Shown here: positions 7,820 to 15,275 of the stretch, piece after piece
How the letters are laid out: every line of letters starts with the position of its first letter
Numbering within the stretch: position 1 is the stretch's first letter
NCBI GenBank assembly: GCA_964460185.1
Contig: CAYWTM010000040.1
Location: 1 to 24,548, forward strand
Origin: JAVJPJ01 sp040217295
Lineage (GTDB): Bacteria > Pseudomonadota > Alphaproteobacteria > Rhodobacterales > Rhodobacteraceae
Reading direction: 5' to 3'
Length of the DNA: 24,548 nt
Translations under genes and position numbers: made by a program
The notes under the pieces: model-generated
Seen by the model: the letters and a program-made list of their open reading frames with translations, nothing else
Told to the model about the DNA's origin: nothing
Databases searched by the model: none

Positions 7820-7916
7820 CCGCTTGCCCGTGCCCGCGCCGGGTTGTTGTCCCGGCCAAAACGCCCTAATCCCCGCGCAGCGCCTTTAACTGCCTCAACT
7901 TCTGGACGCGTTGACC

Positions 7917-10169
7917 ATGCCCGACCTCCTGCTGGAACTCTTTTCCGAGGAAATCCCCGCCCGGATGCAAACCCGCGCGGCCGAAGACCTCAAACGCCTG
8001 GTGACCGAGGCGCTGGTCGAGGCGGGCCTGACCTATGCCAGCGCGGGTGCGTTTTCCACGCCGCGCCGTCTGGTTCTGACGGTGGACGGGCTGACCGCCG
8101 AAAGCCCCAACACCCGCGAAGAACGTCGCGGCCCGCGCACCGATGCGCCCGAAAAGGCGTTGGAGGGTTTCTTGCGCGGCGCGGGCGTGACGAAAGACCA
8201 ATTGGAGGTACGCCCCGACAAGAAGGGCGATGTCTATTACGCGGTCATCGAAAAGCCGGGGCGCCCTGCCGCCGAGATCATTGCCGAGGCGATCCCGCAG
8301 ATCATCCGCAATTTTCCGTGGCCCAAATCCATGCGCTGGGGCGCAGGTAGCCTGAAATGGGTGCGCCCGCTGCAATCGATCCTGTGCATCCTGACCGATG
8401 AGGCGGGCGCCTCTGTCGTGCCGTTCGACGTGGACGGCATCGCCGCGGGCACCACCACCGAAGGTCACCGGTTCATGGCGCCGGGCCGCTTTGCGGTTGC
8501 ATCCTTCGACGACTATGACGCCAAGCTGCGCGCCGCCTGCGTGATCCTTTCGGCCGAGGCGCGGGCGGATACCATCTGGCACGACGCCACCACCATGGCC
8601 TTTGCCGCAGGACTGGAGGTCGTCGAAGACCCCGGACTTCTGGCCGAGGTGGCGGGTCTGGTGGAATGGCCCGTGGTCCTGATGGGCCAGATCGGCGCCG
8701 ATTTCCTGGACCTGCCGCCCGAGGTGCTGCAGACGTCCATGCGCGAGCACCAGAAATTCTTTTCCGTGCGCAATGCGCAGACAGGGCGTATCGAACGGTT
8801 CATCACGGTCGCCAACCGCGAAACGGCGGATCACGGCGCAACGATCCTTGCGGGCAACCAGAAAGTCCTGTCCGCGCGCCTGTCGGACGCGAAATTCTTT
8901 TGGGAAAACGACCTGCGCGTGGCCAAGGCGGGGATGGGCGCGTGGCTGGACGGGCTGAAGGACGTGACCTTCGAACGCCGTCTGGGATCTGTCGCTGACC
9001 GGATCGACCGCATCGCCGCGCTGGCGCGCCGGATCGCGCCCCTGGTGGGGGCCGACCCCGAGCAGGCAGATATCGCGGCCCGGATCGCCAAGGCGGATCT
9101 GAATTCGGAAATGGTATTCGAATTTCCCGAGCTTCAGGGCGTGATGGGGCGCTACTACGCGCAAGCGGCAGGACATTCAGCCGAGATCGCCGCCGTGGCC
9201 GAAGAACACTACCAACCGCTTGGGCCCTCGGATGACGCGCCCACGGCGCCGTTGTCCGTGGCCGTTTCGCTTGCCGAAAAACTGGATACGTTGACCGGGT
9301 TCTGGGCCATCGACGAGAAACCCACCGGGTCGAAAGATCCCTTCGCGCTGCGCCGGGCGGCGTTGGGCGTGATCCGGATTGTCCTGGCCGAGCCCAACGG
9401 CGTGCGGCTTGACTGGCTCATTGACAGCCAGATCCTCATGCACAAGATCGCGCTGTCGCGCCACGGCACGGATCAGCGCGTGATCGATACACTCGAGGAA
9501 ATTCTTGAGGAAATCGGCGAGAGGGGCGTGTTCGGCGCGGCCTATCATGCGGTTCTCGACCGTCTCAAGGGCACGGATGCCGCGCCCGATGCCGGCGAGG
9601 GGTCCGCGTTGCGAACGGTGGGCGACGTGTTGCCGGACCTGTCGAGCGATCTTCTGGCGTTTTTCCACGATCGTCTCAAGGTTCACCTTCGCGCGGAAGG
9701 CGTCAGCCATGACGTGATCGACGCGGCCCTGTCCAAACCGCCCATGGATGATCTCGCCCTCGTCGTCGCCCGCGCCCGCGCGCTGCAGGCCTTCTTGTCC
9801 ACGTCCGACGGCGAGAACCTTGTGCAGGGCTACCGCCGCGCGGCCAATATCCTGCATCAGGCCGAGGAAAAGGACGGCGTTGAATACCGTTACGGCGCGG
9901 ACGTGAAATTCGCTGAAACCGACGAGGAACGCGCGTTGTTCGAGGCGCTCGCACAGGCCAGGGCGGCCATTGCCCCGGCACTGTCCACCGAGGATTTTGC
10001 CGGTGCCATGACCCACATGGCCGCCCTGCGCGCGCCCATCGACGCGTTTTTCGAAGCCGTTCAGGTCAATGCCGAAAATTCCATCGTCCGGCGCAATCGC
10101 CTGAACCTGCTGCACGGGATCGTGGAAACCTGCGGGCAGGTTGCCGACCTGTCGCGGCTTGAGGGCTGA
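7917..10169 (+). CDS. glyS: Glycyl-tRNA synthetase beta subunit
   Basis: This is the beta subunit of heterotetrameric glycyl-tRNA synthetase, needed for tRNA binding and full activity with GlyQ. The product is 750 residues from the ATG at 7917, somewhat longer than the ~690 of E. coli GlyS, with extra sequence around the middle. Family blocks include MPDLLLELFSEEIPARMQ, WPKSMRWG, the HD-like region around LSVAVSLAEKLDTLTGFW, GSKDPFALRRAALGVIRI, and a C-terminal DALR-type anticodon-binding region before GYRRAANIL. The upstream in-frame TTG at 7911 is less likely than the ATG. Its first 30 codons have a decayed copy at 6924-7013. The nearby genes in between probably share the glyQ transcript. 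Confidence 0.97.
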   Translation: MPDLLLELFSEEIPARMQTRAAEDLKRLVTEALVEAGLTYASAGAFSTPRRLVLTVDGLTAESPNTREERRGPRTDAPEKALEGFLRGAGVTKDQLEVRPDKKGDVYYAVIEKPGRPAAEIIAEAIPQIIRNFPWPKSMRWGAGSLKWVRPLQSILCILTDEAGASVVPFDVDGIAAGTTTEGHRFMAPGRFAVASFDDYDAKLRAACVILSAEARADTIWHDATTMAFAAGLEVVEDPGLLAEVAGLVEWPVVLMGQIGADFLDLPPEVLQTSMREHQKFFSVRNAQTGRIERFITVANRETADHGATILAGNQKVLSARLSDAKFFWENDLRVAKAGMGAWLDGLKDVTFERRLGSVADRIDRIAALARRIAPLVGADPEQADIAARIAKADLNSEMVFEFPELQGVMGRYYAQAAGHSAEIAAVAEEHYQPLGPSDDAPTAPLSVAVSLAEKLDTLTGFWAIDEKPTGSKDPFALRRAALGVIRIVLAEPNGVRLDWLIDSQILMHKIALSRHGTDQRVIDTLEEILEEIGERGVFGAAYHAVLDRLKGTDAAPDAGEGSALRTVGDVLPDLSSDLLAFFHDRLKVHLRAEGVSHDVIDAALSKPPMDDLALVVARARALQAFLSTSDGENLVQGYRRAANILHQAEEKDGVEYRYGADVKFAETDEERALFEALAQARAAIAPALSTEDFAGAMTHMAALRAPIDAFFEAVQVNAENSIVRRNRLNLLHGIVETCGQVADLSRLEG

Positions 10170-10211
10170 CGCGCCACAGCGTCGACAAAACGCATCAGCT
10201 TGACATCCGGG

Positions 10212-10231
10212 CTGTCCGTTTCACTGGACAG
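10212..10231 (+). other. Small hairpin in the glyS to PPDK-like gap
   Basis: CTGTCC (10212-10217) and GGACAG (10226-10231) form a 6-bp stem with an 8-base loop in the 110-base gap. There is no T-tract. It may be a leader structure of the PPDK-like gene or chance. A TTGACA lies at 10200-10205, but I see no acceptable -10 box at the right distance. Confidence 0.25.
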
Positions 10232-10279
10232 GTGGCGCGGGGGTTGTATCTTATGCTGCAGTTTCATCATGAGATTATT

Positions 10280-12791
10280 ATGTTGACCACGCCCGATTTC
10301 CGAGATCACGCCAACCGCCGAGATCCGCACAACGACACATGGCAAACGCGCCAAGTGCCTGCAGCGGCTCGTGCGGATGGATCTGCCGGTGCCGCAGACG
10401 GTCGCGCTCAGCTTCAAGACCGTCCGGGCCGTGGCCAGTGGGCAAATGCCTGATATGGCTTCGCTTTTGGGGGTCTTCGCGGATGGTGCGTTGTTGTCCG
10501 TGCGGTCTTCCAGCGAGGCACAGGATTGGGGCGGGCCGGGAACGATCCTGAATATCGGGATGAACGACGCCGTGGCTGCGCGACTGGCCGAAACCCATGG
10601 CCAGGCCGCCGCCGACGCGCTGTATGTCAGTTTCATCCGGTCCTATGCCGTCGACGTGTTGCGCCTGGACGCGGACGCATTCGAAGGCCCCACCACGCCC
10701 CGACTTGCCAAGGCCGAGTTCGAAGAGGAGATGGAGGAGCCATTTCCACAAGACGCGGCCGTGCAACTGACCGAGGTGTTGAAATCCATGGCCCGCGCGT
10801 GGGAAGGCACCACGGCACGGCTGCTCCGGCAGGCGCAAGGTGCGCCGCTGGATGCCGGGCTTGGCCTAGTGGTCCAGGAAATGGCCTTGGGCATCGGGCA
10901 GGGCGTGTCCGGCTCGGGGGTCGTGCAATTCACCTCGCCCGACAGCGGCGAGCCTCAGGTCGTGGGGCGCTACCTGCCGCAGGGGCAGGGCCGTGCCGCG
11001 TTGAGGGAAGCGGACGCGCAATTCATCGAAACCGACCCGCGCGGCCCCGCGCTTCAGGATGTGGCCCCCGATCAGCTTGCCGCGCTTAAGGTCGCAGGCC
11101 AGTTGATGCGAGACCGTCTCCGCGAGGAAATGCAGATCGAGTTCACCTTGATGAACGGGCAGTTGTCGATCCTCGATGCGGTGCGTTGCCCACGGTCGGG
11201 CCGGGCCGAGGTCGCCATAGCCGTGGCGCTTGCCGAAGATGGAATTATTCCCAGGGAAGAGGCGCTTACGCGTATTCCACCCTTTACCCTGAACCAGCTT
11301 TTGCACCGGCAGGTCGCGCCCAACGCGGCGCGTGATGTCCTCGCGCGCGGGATCGGCGCAGCACCGGGTGCCGCCACCGGAAAGATCGTGTTCAACGCCA
11401 GCGCAGCCCAGGCCATGGCCGCCCAGGGAGAGCCGTGTATCCTCGTGCGCCGCGAAACCTCGCCCGAGGATATTCGCGGCATGCACGCAGCCCAGGCCAT
11501 CCTGACCGAACGCGGCGGGATGACCTCCCATGCGGCCGTGATCGCGCGCGGTCTTGGTCTGCCCTGCGTGTCGGGCGCAACCAGCCTGCAGCTTGATACG
11601 CGCAAGAAGATGTTGACCGTCCCGGGCCGCAAGGTGTTCCACGAAGGCGATGTGATCACCGTTGATGGCACCACCGGCGAAGTGTTGGTGGGGTCGGCCG
11701 AGATGATCGAACCGGCGTTGGGCGGCGCTTTTGCCACGCTGATGGACTGGGCCGACCAGTTCCGCGATATCGGGATCCGTGCAAATGCCGACACACCCGA
11801 AGATGCCGCCATGGCACAGCGGTTCGGCGTCGATGGCATCGGTCTATGTCGGACAGAACACATGTTTTTCGACCCCGTGCGCCTGACCGTGATGCGCGAG
11901 ATGATCTTTGCTGAAAACCCAGCCGATCGCGAGGCCGCGCTGGATCGGCTTTTGCCCATGCAGCGCGCCGATTTCACGGAGCTTTTCAAGCTGATGCAGG
12001 GCCAGCCGGTGACCATCCGGCTGTTCGACCCGCCCTTGCACGAATTCCTTCCCGGCGATCGGGACGGCATCCGCGCGCTGGCCGAAGCGCTTGATCTTCC
12101 CGTCAGCCGGGTCGCCTCACGCATCGAAAGCTTGCAGGAATTCAACCCGATGCTGGGGATGCGGGGCGTAAGACTGGGCGTAACGGTGCCCGAGATTTAC
12201 GAAATGCAAGCGCGCGCGATTTTCGAGGCCACCATCACGGCCTCCGGAAAAGGTGCGCCTGTCGTGCCCGAGATCATGATCCCGCTGGTGTCGGCCATGC
12301 GCGAAGTGGAATTGGTCAAGAGCCGCGTCGATGCCGTTGCCGCCGATGTGCGGTTCAAGACCGGCAAGGAGTTCACCTATCGCCTTGGCGTGATGGTCGA
12401 AACGCCGCGCGCCGCCCTGAGGGCCGGTGACATTGCAGAGCATTCCTCGTTTTTATCGTTTGGTACCAATGACCTGACCCAGATGACCTACGGGCTCAGC
12501 CGGGATGACGCGGGCCGGTTCATGTCGGCCTATGTTCAGCAAGGTGTCTTTCCCGAAGATCCGTTCCAGCAACTGGACGTTGAAGGCGTCGGGGAATTGA
12601 TGCTGTTGGGCGCGGCGCGCGGGCGCGCGGCGCGGCCCGACATCACCTTGGCCATGTGTGGCGAACACGCAGGTCACCCTTCGGCGATCGATTTCAGCCG
12701 CAAGGCCGGGTTCGATTACGTTTCATGTTCGCCGTTCCGGGTTCCGGTGGCGAAACTTGCGGCCGCGCAATTGTCTATTATGGACAGGTAG
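10280..12791 (+). CDS. PPDK-like PEP-utilising enzyme with disturbed start (intact frame from GTG 10371)
   Basis: This is a relative of pyruvate, phosphate dikinase. The phosphohistidine domain has GGMTSHAAVIARGLGLPCV. The PEP/pyruvate barrel has GLCRTEHMFF, GVMVETPRAAL, FGTNDLTQ and the active-site cysteine in AMCGEHAGHPS. The ATP-grasp half is altered: the dikinase LQTRNG is LDAVRC. The open frame has its first usual start at GTG 10371, but the sequence before it (10305-10370) still encodes family-like ITPTAEIRTTTHGKRAKCLQ, with no ATG, GTG or TTG after the in-frame TGA at 10284. The ATG at 10280 encodes MLTTPDF in the neighbouring frame. Removing one base near 10299-10301 would join them into a protein of 836 residues (His417, Cys793). 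A real indel, a sequence error or a non-standard start are all possible. Confidence 0.88.
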
Positions 12792-12996
12792 TTGTCTTTT
12801 GACGTTGATGCTTTGTGTGAACAACGGCGCTGAAGCATGGCGATCTTAATCAAATTGTTGAGTCCGAAACCGCGCCTTCCGCAAGATTAGGTGCGCGTTT
12901 GGCAGTTTTCTCTTCCGGGGCTAGAACACCGAATCAGCGGCAATAAGAATTCGAGCAGGCCGTAGCGGGGCGAAAGACCCCGGAAAGGGTGACATT
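12792..12996. other. Intergenic region upstream of the SleB-type hydrolase
   Basis: This 205-base gap is AT-richer than its surroundings. It holds two GANTC sites, GAGTC at 12860-12864 and GAATC at 12931-12935, the sequence methylated by CcrM in alphaproteobacteria. A short GGGG/CCCC stem lies just before the ribosome-binding site of the hydrolase gene. I see no convincing sigma-70 promoter, terminator or small gene. Confidence 0.35.
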
Positions 12997-13668
12997 ATGA
13001 TTGGACGTCGGACAATGGCGGCCCTGTGTGCGGCCGTGATCTGGGCCTCGGCACCTGCCGTGGCGCAGGATGTCACCATATCAACTTCCGTTTCTCCCGA
13101 CGCGGCCTGGGGCAATCGCCTTGGCGATCTGATGGGCGTAGAGACGGCGTCGCTTGCTTCGGTGTCCGGCGCACGCTTGCGTAGAATCGGCTCTCCTTTC
13201 ACAGGGCGGCAGCGCGCAGAGGACGCTCGGGTCACCGATATGTCCGTTCTGGACAGGCGTCCGCGTGCACGCGGCAACCGCCAATGGCGCTGCTTGACCG
13301 AAGCGCTGTATTTCGAGGCCCGTGGTGAGACGCCCGAAGGGCAGTATGCCGTGGCCGAGGTGATCCTGAACCGTGTCGACAGCGCCAATTATCCGAATTC
13401 GATCTGCGAAGTCGTCAACCAGGGCACGGGGCGGCGCAATGCCTGCCAGTTCACCTATACCTGTGACGGCATCCCGGACCGCGTGACCGATGACCGGTCG
13501 TGGCACCGCCTGGGCCATATCGCCCGGATCATGATCGACGGGGCACCGCGTGACCTGACGCGCGGGGCGACCCATTACCATGCCGATTGGGTCAATCCAC
13601 ATTGGGCGCGCGTCTATCCGCGCACCGCGCAATACGGGCAGCATATCTTTTATCGTCAGCAATACTGA
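12997..13668 (+). CDS. Periplasmic SleB-type cell-wall hydrolase
   Basis: The product is 223 residues. A signal peptide covers residues 1-23 (ALCAAVIWASAPAVA, cut before QDV). A linker of about 70 residues follows, then a Hydrolase_2 (SleB-like) domain from about residue 97: CLTEALYFEARGETPEGQYAV, VAEVILNRVDS, then YPNSICEVVNQG, NACQFTYTCDG, GATHYHADWVNPHWA and a C-terminal GQHIFYRQQY. Glu107 in FEARGE is the likely catalytic acid by family analogy. Several cysteines suggest disulfides, consistent with export. The family cleaves peptidoglycan as a lytic transglycosylase or amidase-like enzyme. It stands alone after a 205-base gap and is followed by folB 80 bases later. The start ATG is preceded by GAAAGGGTG. 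Confidence 0.92.
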   Translation: MIGRRTMAALCAAVIWASAPAVAQDVTISTSVSPDAAWGNRLGDLMGVETASLASVSGARLRRIGSPFTGRQRAEDARVTDMSVLDRRPRARGNRQWRCLTEALYFEARGETPEGQYAVAEVILNRVDSANYPNSICEVVNQGTGRRNACQFTYTCDGIPDRVTDDRSWHRLGHIARIMIDGAPRDLTRGATHYHADWVNPHWARVYPRTAQYGQHIFYRQQY

Positions 13669-13748
13669 CACGGCACCGGTCGCAGACGGCCCTCAGCGTG
13701 CCGCCACCGGGCATGGAGCCAGCGAGGCGTTCATGTTAGGCGGCATGC

Positions 13749-14702
13749 ATGAGTGACGAGATTACCCAGGCGTTTCGCCATCCTTCCGAACGTGCAAAAG
13801 CCTTGGCCGGCGACCCGCCGCGCGACCGCATTTCCATGACCGAGCATCGGCGCGAGGTTGAAATCGGGGCGTTTCAATCCGAACGCGGCGTGACCCAGAC
13901 GGTCCAGTTCGATGTCGTGGTCGAGGTGGAAACCCGCGCCGAGGGGGCGGTGGACGATGTCGATCGTATCCTGTCCTACGACACCATCATCGAGGCCATC
14001 GATGCCGCCCTTGCGGCCGAACGGGTCAACCTGCTGGAAACGCTGGCCGCGCGTATCGCCGACCACATTCTTGCGCATCCGCTGGCGGCGCGTTGTATCG
14101 TGCGGATCGGCAAGCTGGATCGCGGTCCCTACGTTCTGGGGGTCGAGATCTTGCGCAACGCGCCCGAGGGGCGGCGGAACATGCGCCTGCTGCAGCCCGG
14201 CGCACCGCATCCTGTGGTGGTCTTCCTGTCGACCTCTGCCCTTGCCCGCGACGATATGGGCGACCTACTTGATGCGTTGGACGGATCGGACGCGCCCCTG
14301 ATCTTGTGCGTTGACCGCCCGGCTGCACCGCCGCCGCAGGCCGCCCATGCCATGCCGCAACGCCGGATCGATCTGTTGGCCATAGAACAATCGGCCTGGG
14401 TGCTGGCCGCCTGCGACCCGCGCTGCGTGGTGGTGGAAAGCCGGACTGAACTTGAATGGGCGATGCGCCAGGGGCAGATCAGCGTGTGGGCGCCGTCAAA
14501 GCTGGTGCTGGATGCTGTCGAGGGTCCGCCTTCGAACCTGACCGATCCCTATCGGCTGGCGCTATGGTTGGCGTCGGCCTTCGACGCGCAATCGGTCATG
14601 GCCTTTGGCGTTGCCGACGGCGGTCGGGATGCGCGGCCCGCGATTGCGGTCACACACCTAGCCGGCGACGCACTGCCGCCAAAGCCCGGGCCTGCTGGCT
14701 AG
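13749..14702 (+). CDS. folB: Dihydroneopterin aldolase with amino-acid-kinase-like C-terminal extension
   Basis: The first ~140 residues form a FolB domain that converts 7,8-dihydroneopterin to 6-hydroxymethyl-dihydropterin and glycolaldehyde in folate synthesis. Expected active-site residues are present: Glu45 (IGAFQSERG), Tyr77 (LSYDTI), Glu97 and Lys122 (VRIGKLDRG). Residues about 155-317 are an extension not found in ~120-residue FolB proteins. It has a VVVFLS strand, QSAWVLAACDPRCVVVES, GQISVWAPSKLVLDA and NLTDPYRLALWLASAFDA. This order resembles the C-terminal half of amino-acid-kinase-family proteins of the MfnE type, where the last block reads like WDLTSDSIAAWLA. Here TSDS is replaced by TDPY, so kinase activity is doubtful. 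The last 45 bases overlap the 3' end of the opposing GNAT gene. Confidence 0.88.
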   Translation: MSDEITQAFRHPSERAKALAGDPPRDRISMTEHRREVEIGAFQSERGVTQTVQFDVVVEVETRAEGAVDDVDRILSYDTIIEAIDAALAAERVNLLETLAARIADHILAHPLAARCIVRIGKLDRGPYVLGVEILRNAPEGRRNMRLLQPGAPHPVVVFLSTSALARDDMGDLLDALDGSDAPLILCVDRPAAPPPQAAHAMPQRRIDLLAIEQSAWVLAACDPRCVVVESRTELEWAMRQGQISVWAPSKLVLDAVEGPPSNLTDPYRLALWLASAFDAQSVMAFGVADGGRDARPAIAVTHLAGDALPPKPGPAG

Positions 14703-15155
14703 GTCAACCGCGGTGATATCGCGCGCGTTCGTCGGCAAGGGCTCTTGGGCCTCCTGCACGAAGCCGGCCTTTTCCAGAACCCGGATCGACGCGACATTAT
14801 CCAGTTCGACCAACGCAAAAAAACAGGTTTCGCGCAGGGTGGTATGAGCATAATCCAGCGCTGCCTGGACGAACTCACTTGCAAGTCCCTGGCCCCAAAC
14901 CTCGGGCAGGAAATGAAAACTCAATTCCAGACCATCATTTCCAAAGCCGATGCGAAAGCCCGCGACGCCCACCGGATTGCCGGCATGGCTCAACACCCAT
15001 GGCGCCACCTGGTGGCGGGTCCAGTCCTGAATGTCGCGCGACAGGCGTGAGGGCCCCTCCGCAGGTCCGAAAAGAACCGCATACAAAGGCGCCGCCCCCT
15101 CATGAGGCGCGCGGCCCGACATGCGGGCGGTTCGAAACAGGACATCATTGGTCAT
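14658..15155 (-). CDS. GNAT-family N-acetyltransferase (RimJ/RimL-like)
   Basis: The product is 165 residues from the ATG at 15155. It has the GNAT core: strands around WVLSHAGNPVGVAGFRIGF, then ELSFHFLPEVWGQGLASEF, containing the acetyl-CoA-binding Q-x-x-G-x-G/A-type loop (GQGLAS), then CFFALVELDNVASIRVLEKAGFV. This pattern fits the RimJ/RimL group, which acetylates protein N-termini or small molecules; the substrate is unknown. It runs against folB and folP, overlaps the 3' end of folB by 45 bases and shares its upstream region with folP. I see no clear Shine-Dalgarno. A palindrome begins 18 bases upstream of its start codon. Confidence 0.9.
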   Translation of the reverse strand: MTNDVLFRTARMSGRAPHEGAAPLYAVLFGPAEGPSRLSRDIQDWTRHQVAPWVLSHAGNPVGVAGFRIGFGNDGLELSFHFLPEVWGQGLASEFVQAALDYAHTTLRETCFFALVELDNVASIRVLEKAGFVQEAQEPLPTNARDITAVDLASRPGLWRQCVAG

Positions 15156-15172
15156 CAGATTACCAAGACGAG

Positions 15173-15193
15173 TTGTTGACCTAACGTCAACAA
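15173..15193. promoter_or_regulatory. Palindromic operator candidate between GNAT gene and folP
   Basis: Perfect 8-bp arms, TTGTTGAC (15173-15180) and GTCAACAA (15186-15193), flank a 5-base spacer. The site lies in the 120-base divergent region, 18 bases upstream of the GNAT start codon and 83 bases before folP. The length and odd spacer suit a dimeric regulator site, such as a MerR or GntR type, but I cannot name the regulator. The position suggests control of the GNAT gene first. Confidence 0.5.
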
Positions 15194-15275
15194 TTCCTTT
15201 TCAGAAAGCGATCACCATCGCTGAATCATAACGTCACACTTGTCAAACCCTGGCTCAAGCCGTTAGGCGCTCGCA

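Noticed and set aside
10200..10228. TTGACA box as a promoter for the PPDK-like gene
   Set aside because: The -35 match is perfect, but the hexamers at 16-18 bases downstream (around ACTGGA) do not resemble a -10 box.
12847..12863. Possible CtrA box (TTAA then TTGA) upstream of the cell-wall hydrolase
   Set aside because: The spacing is 8 instead of 7 bases and the second half-site is imperfect, so it is no better than chance.
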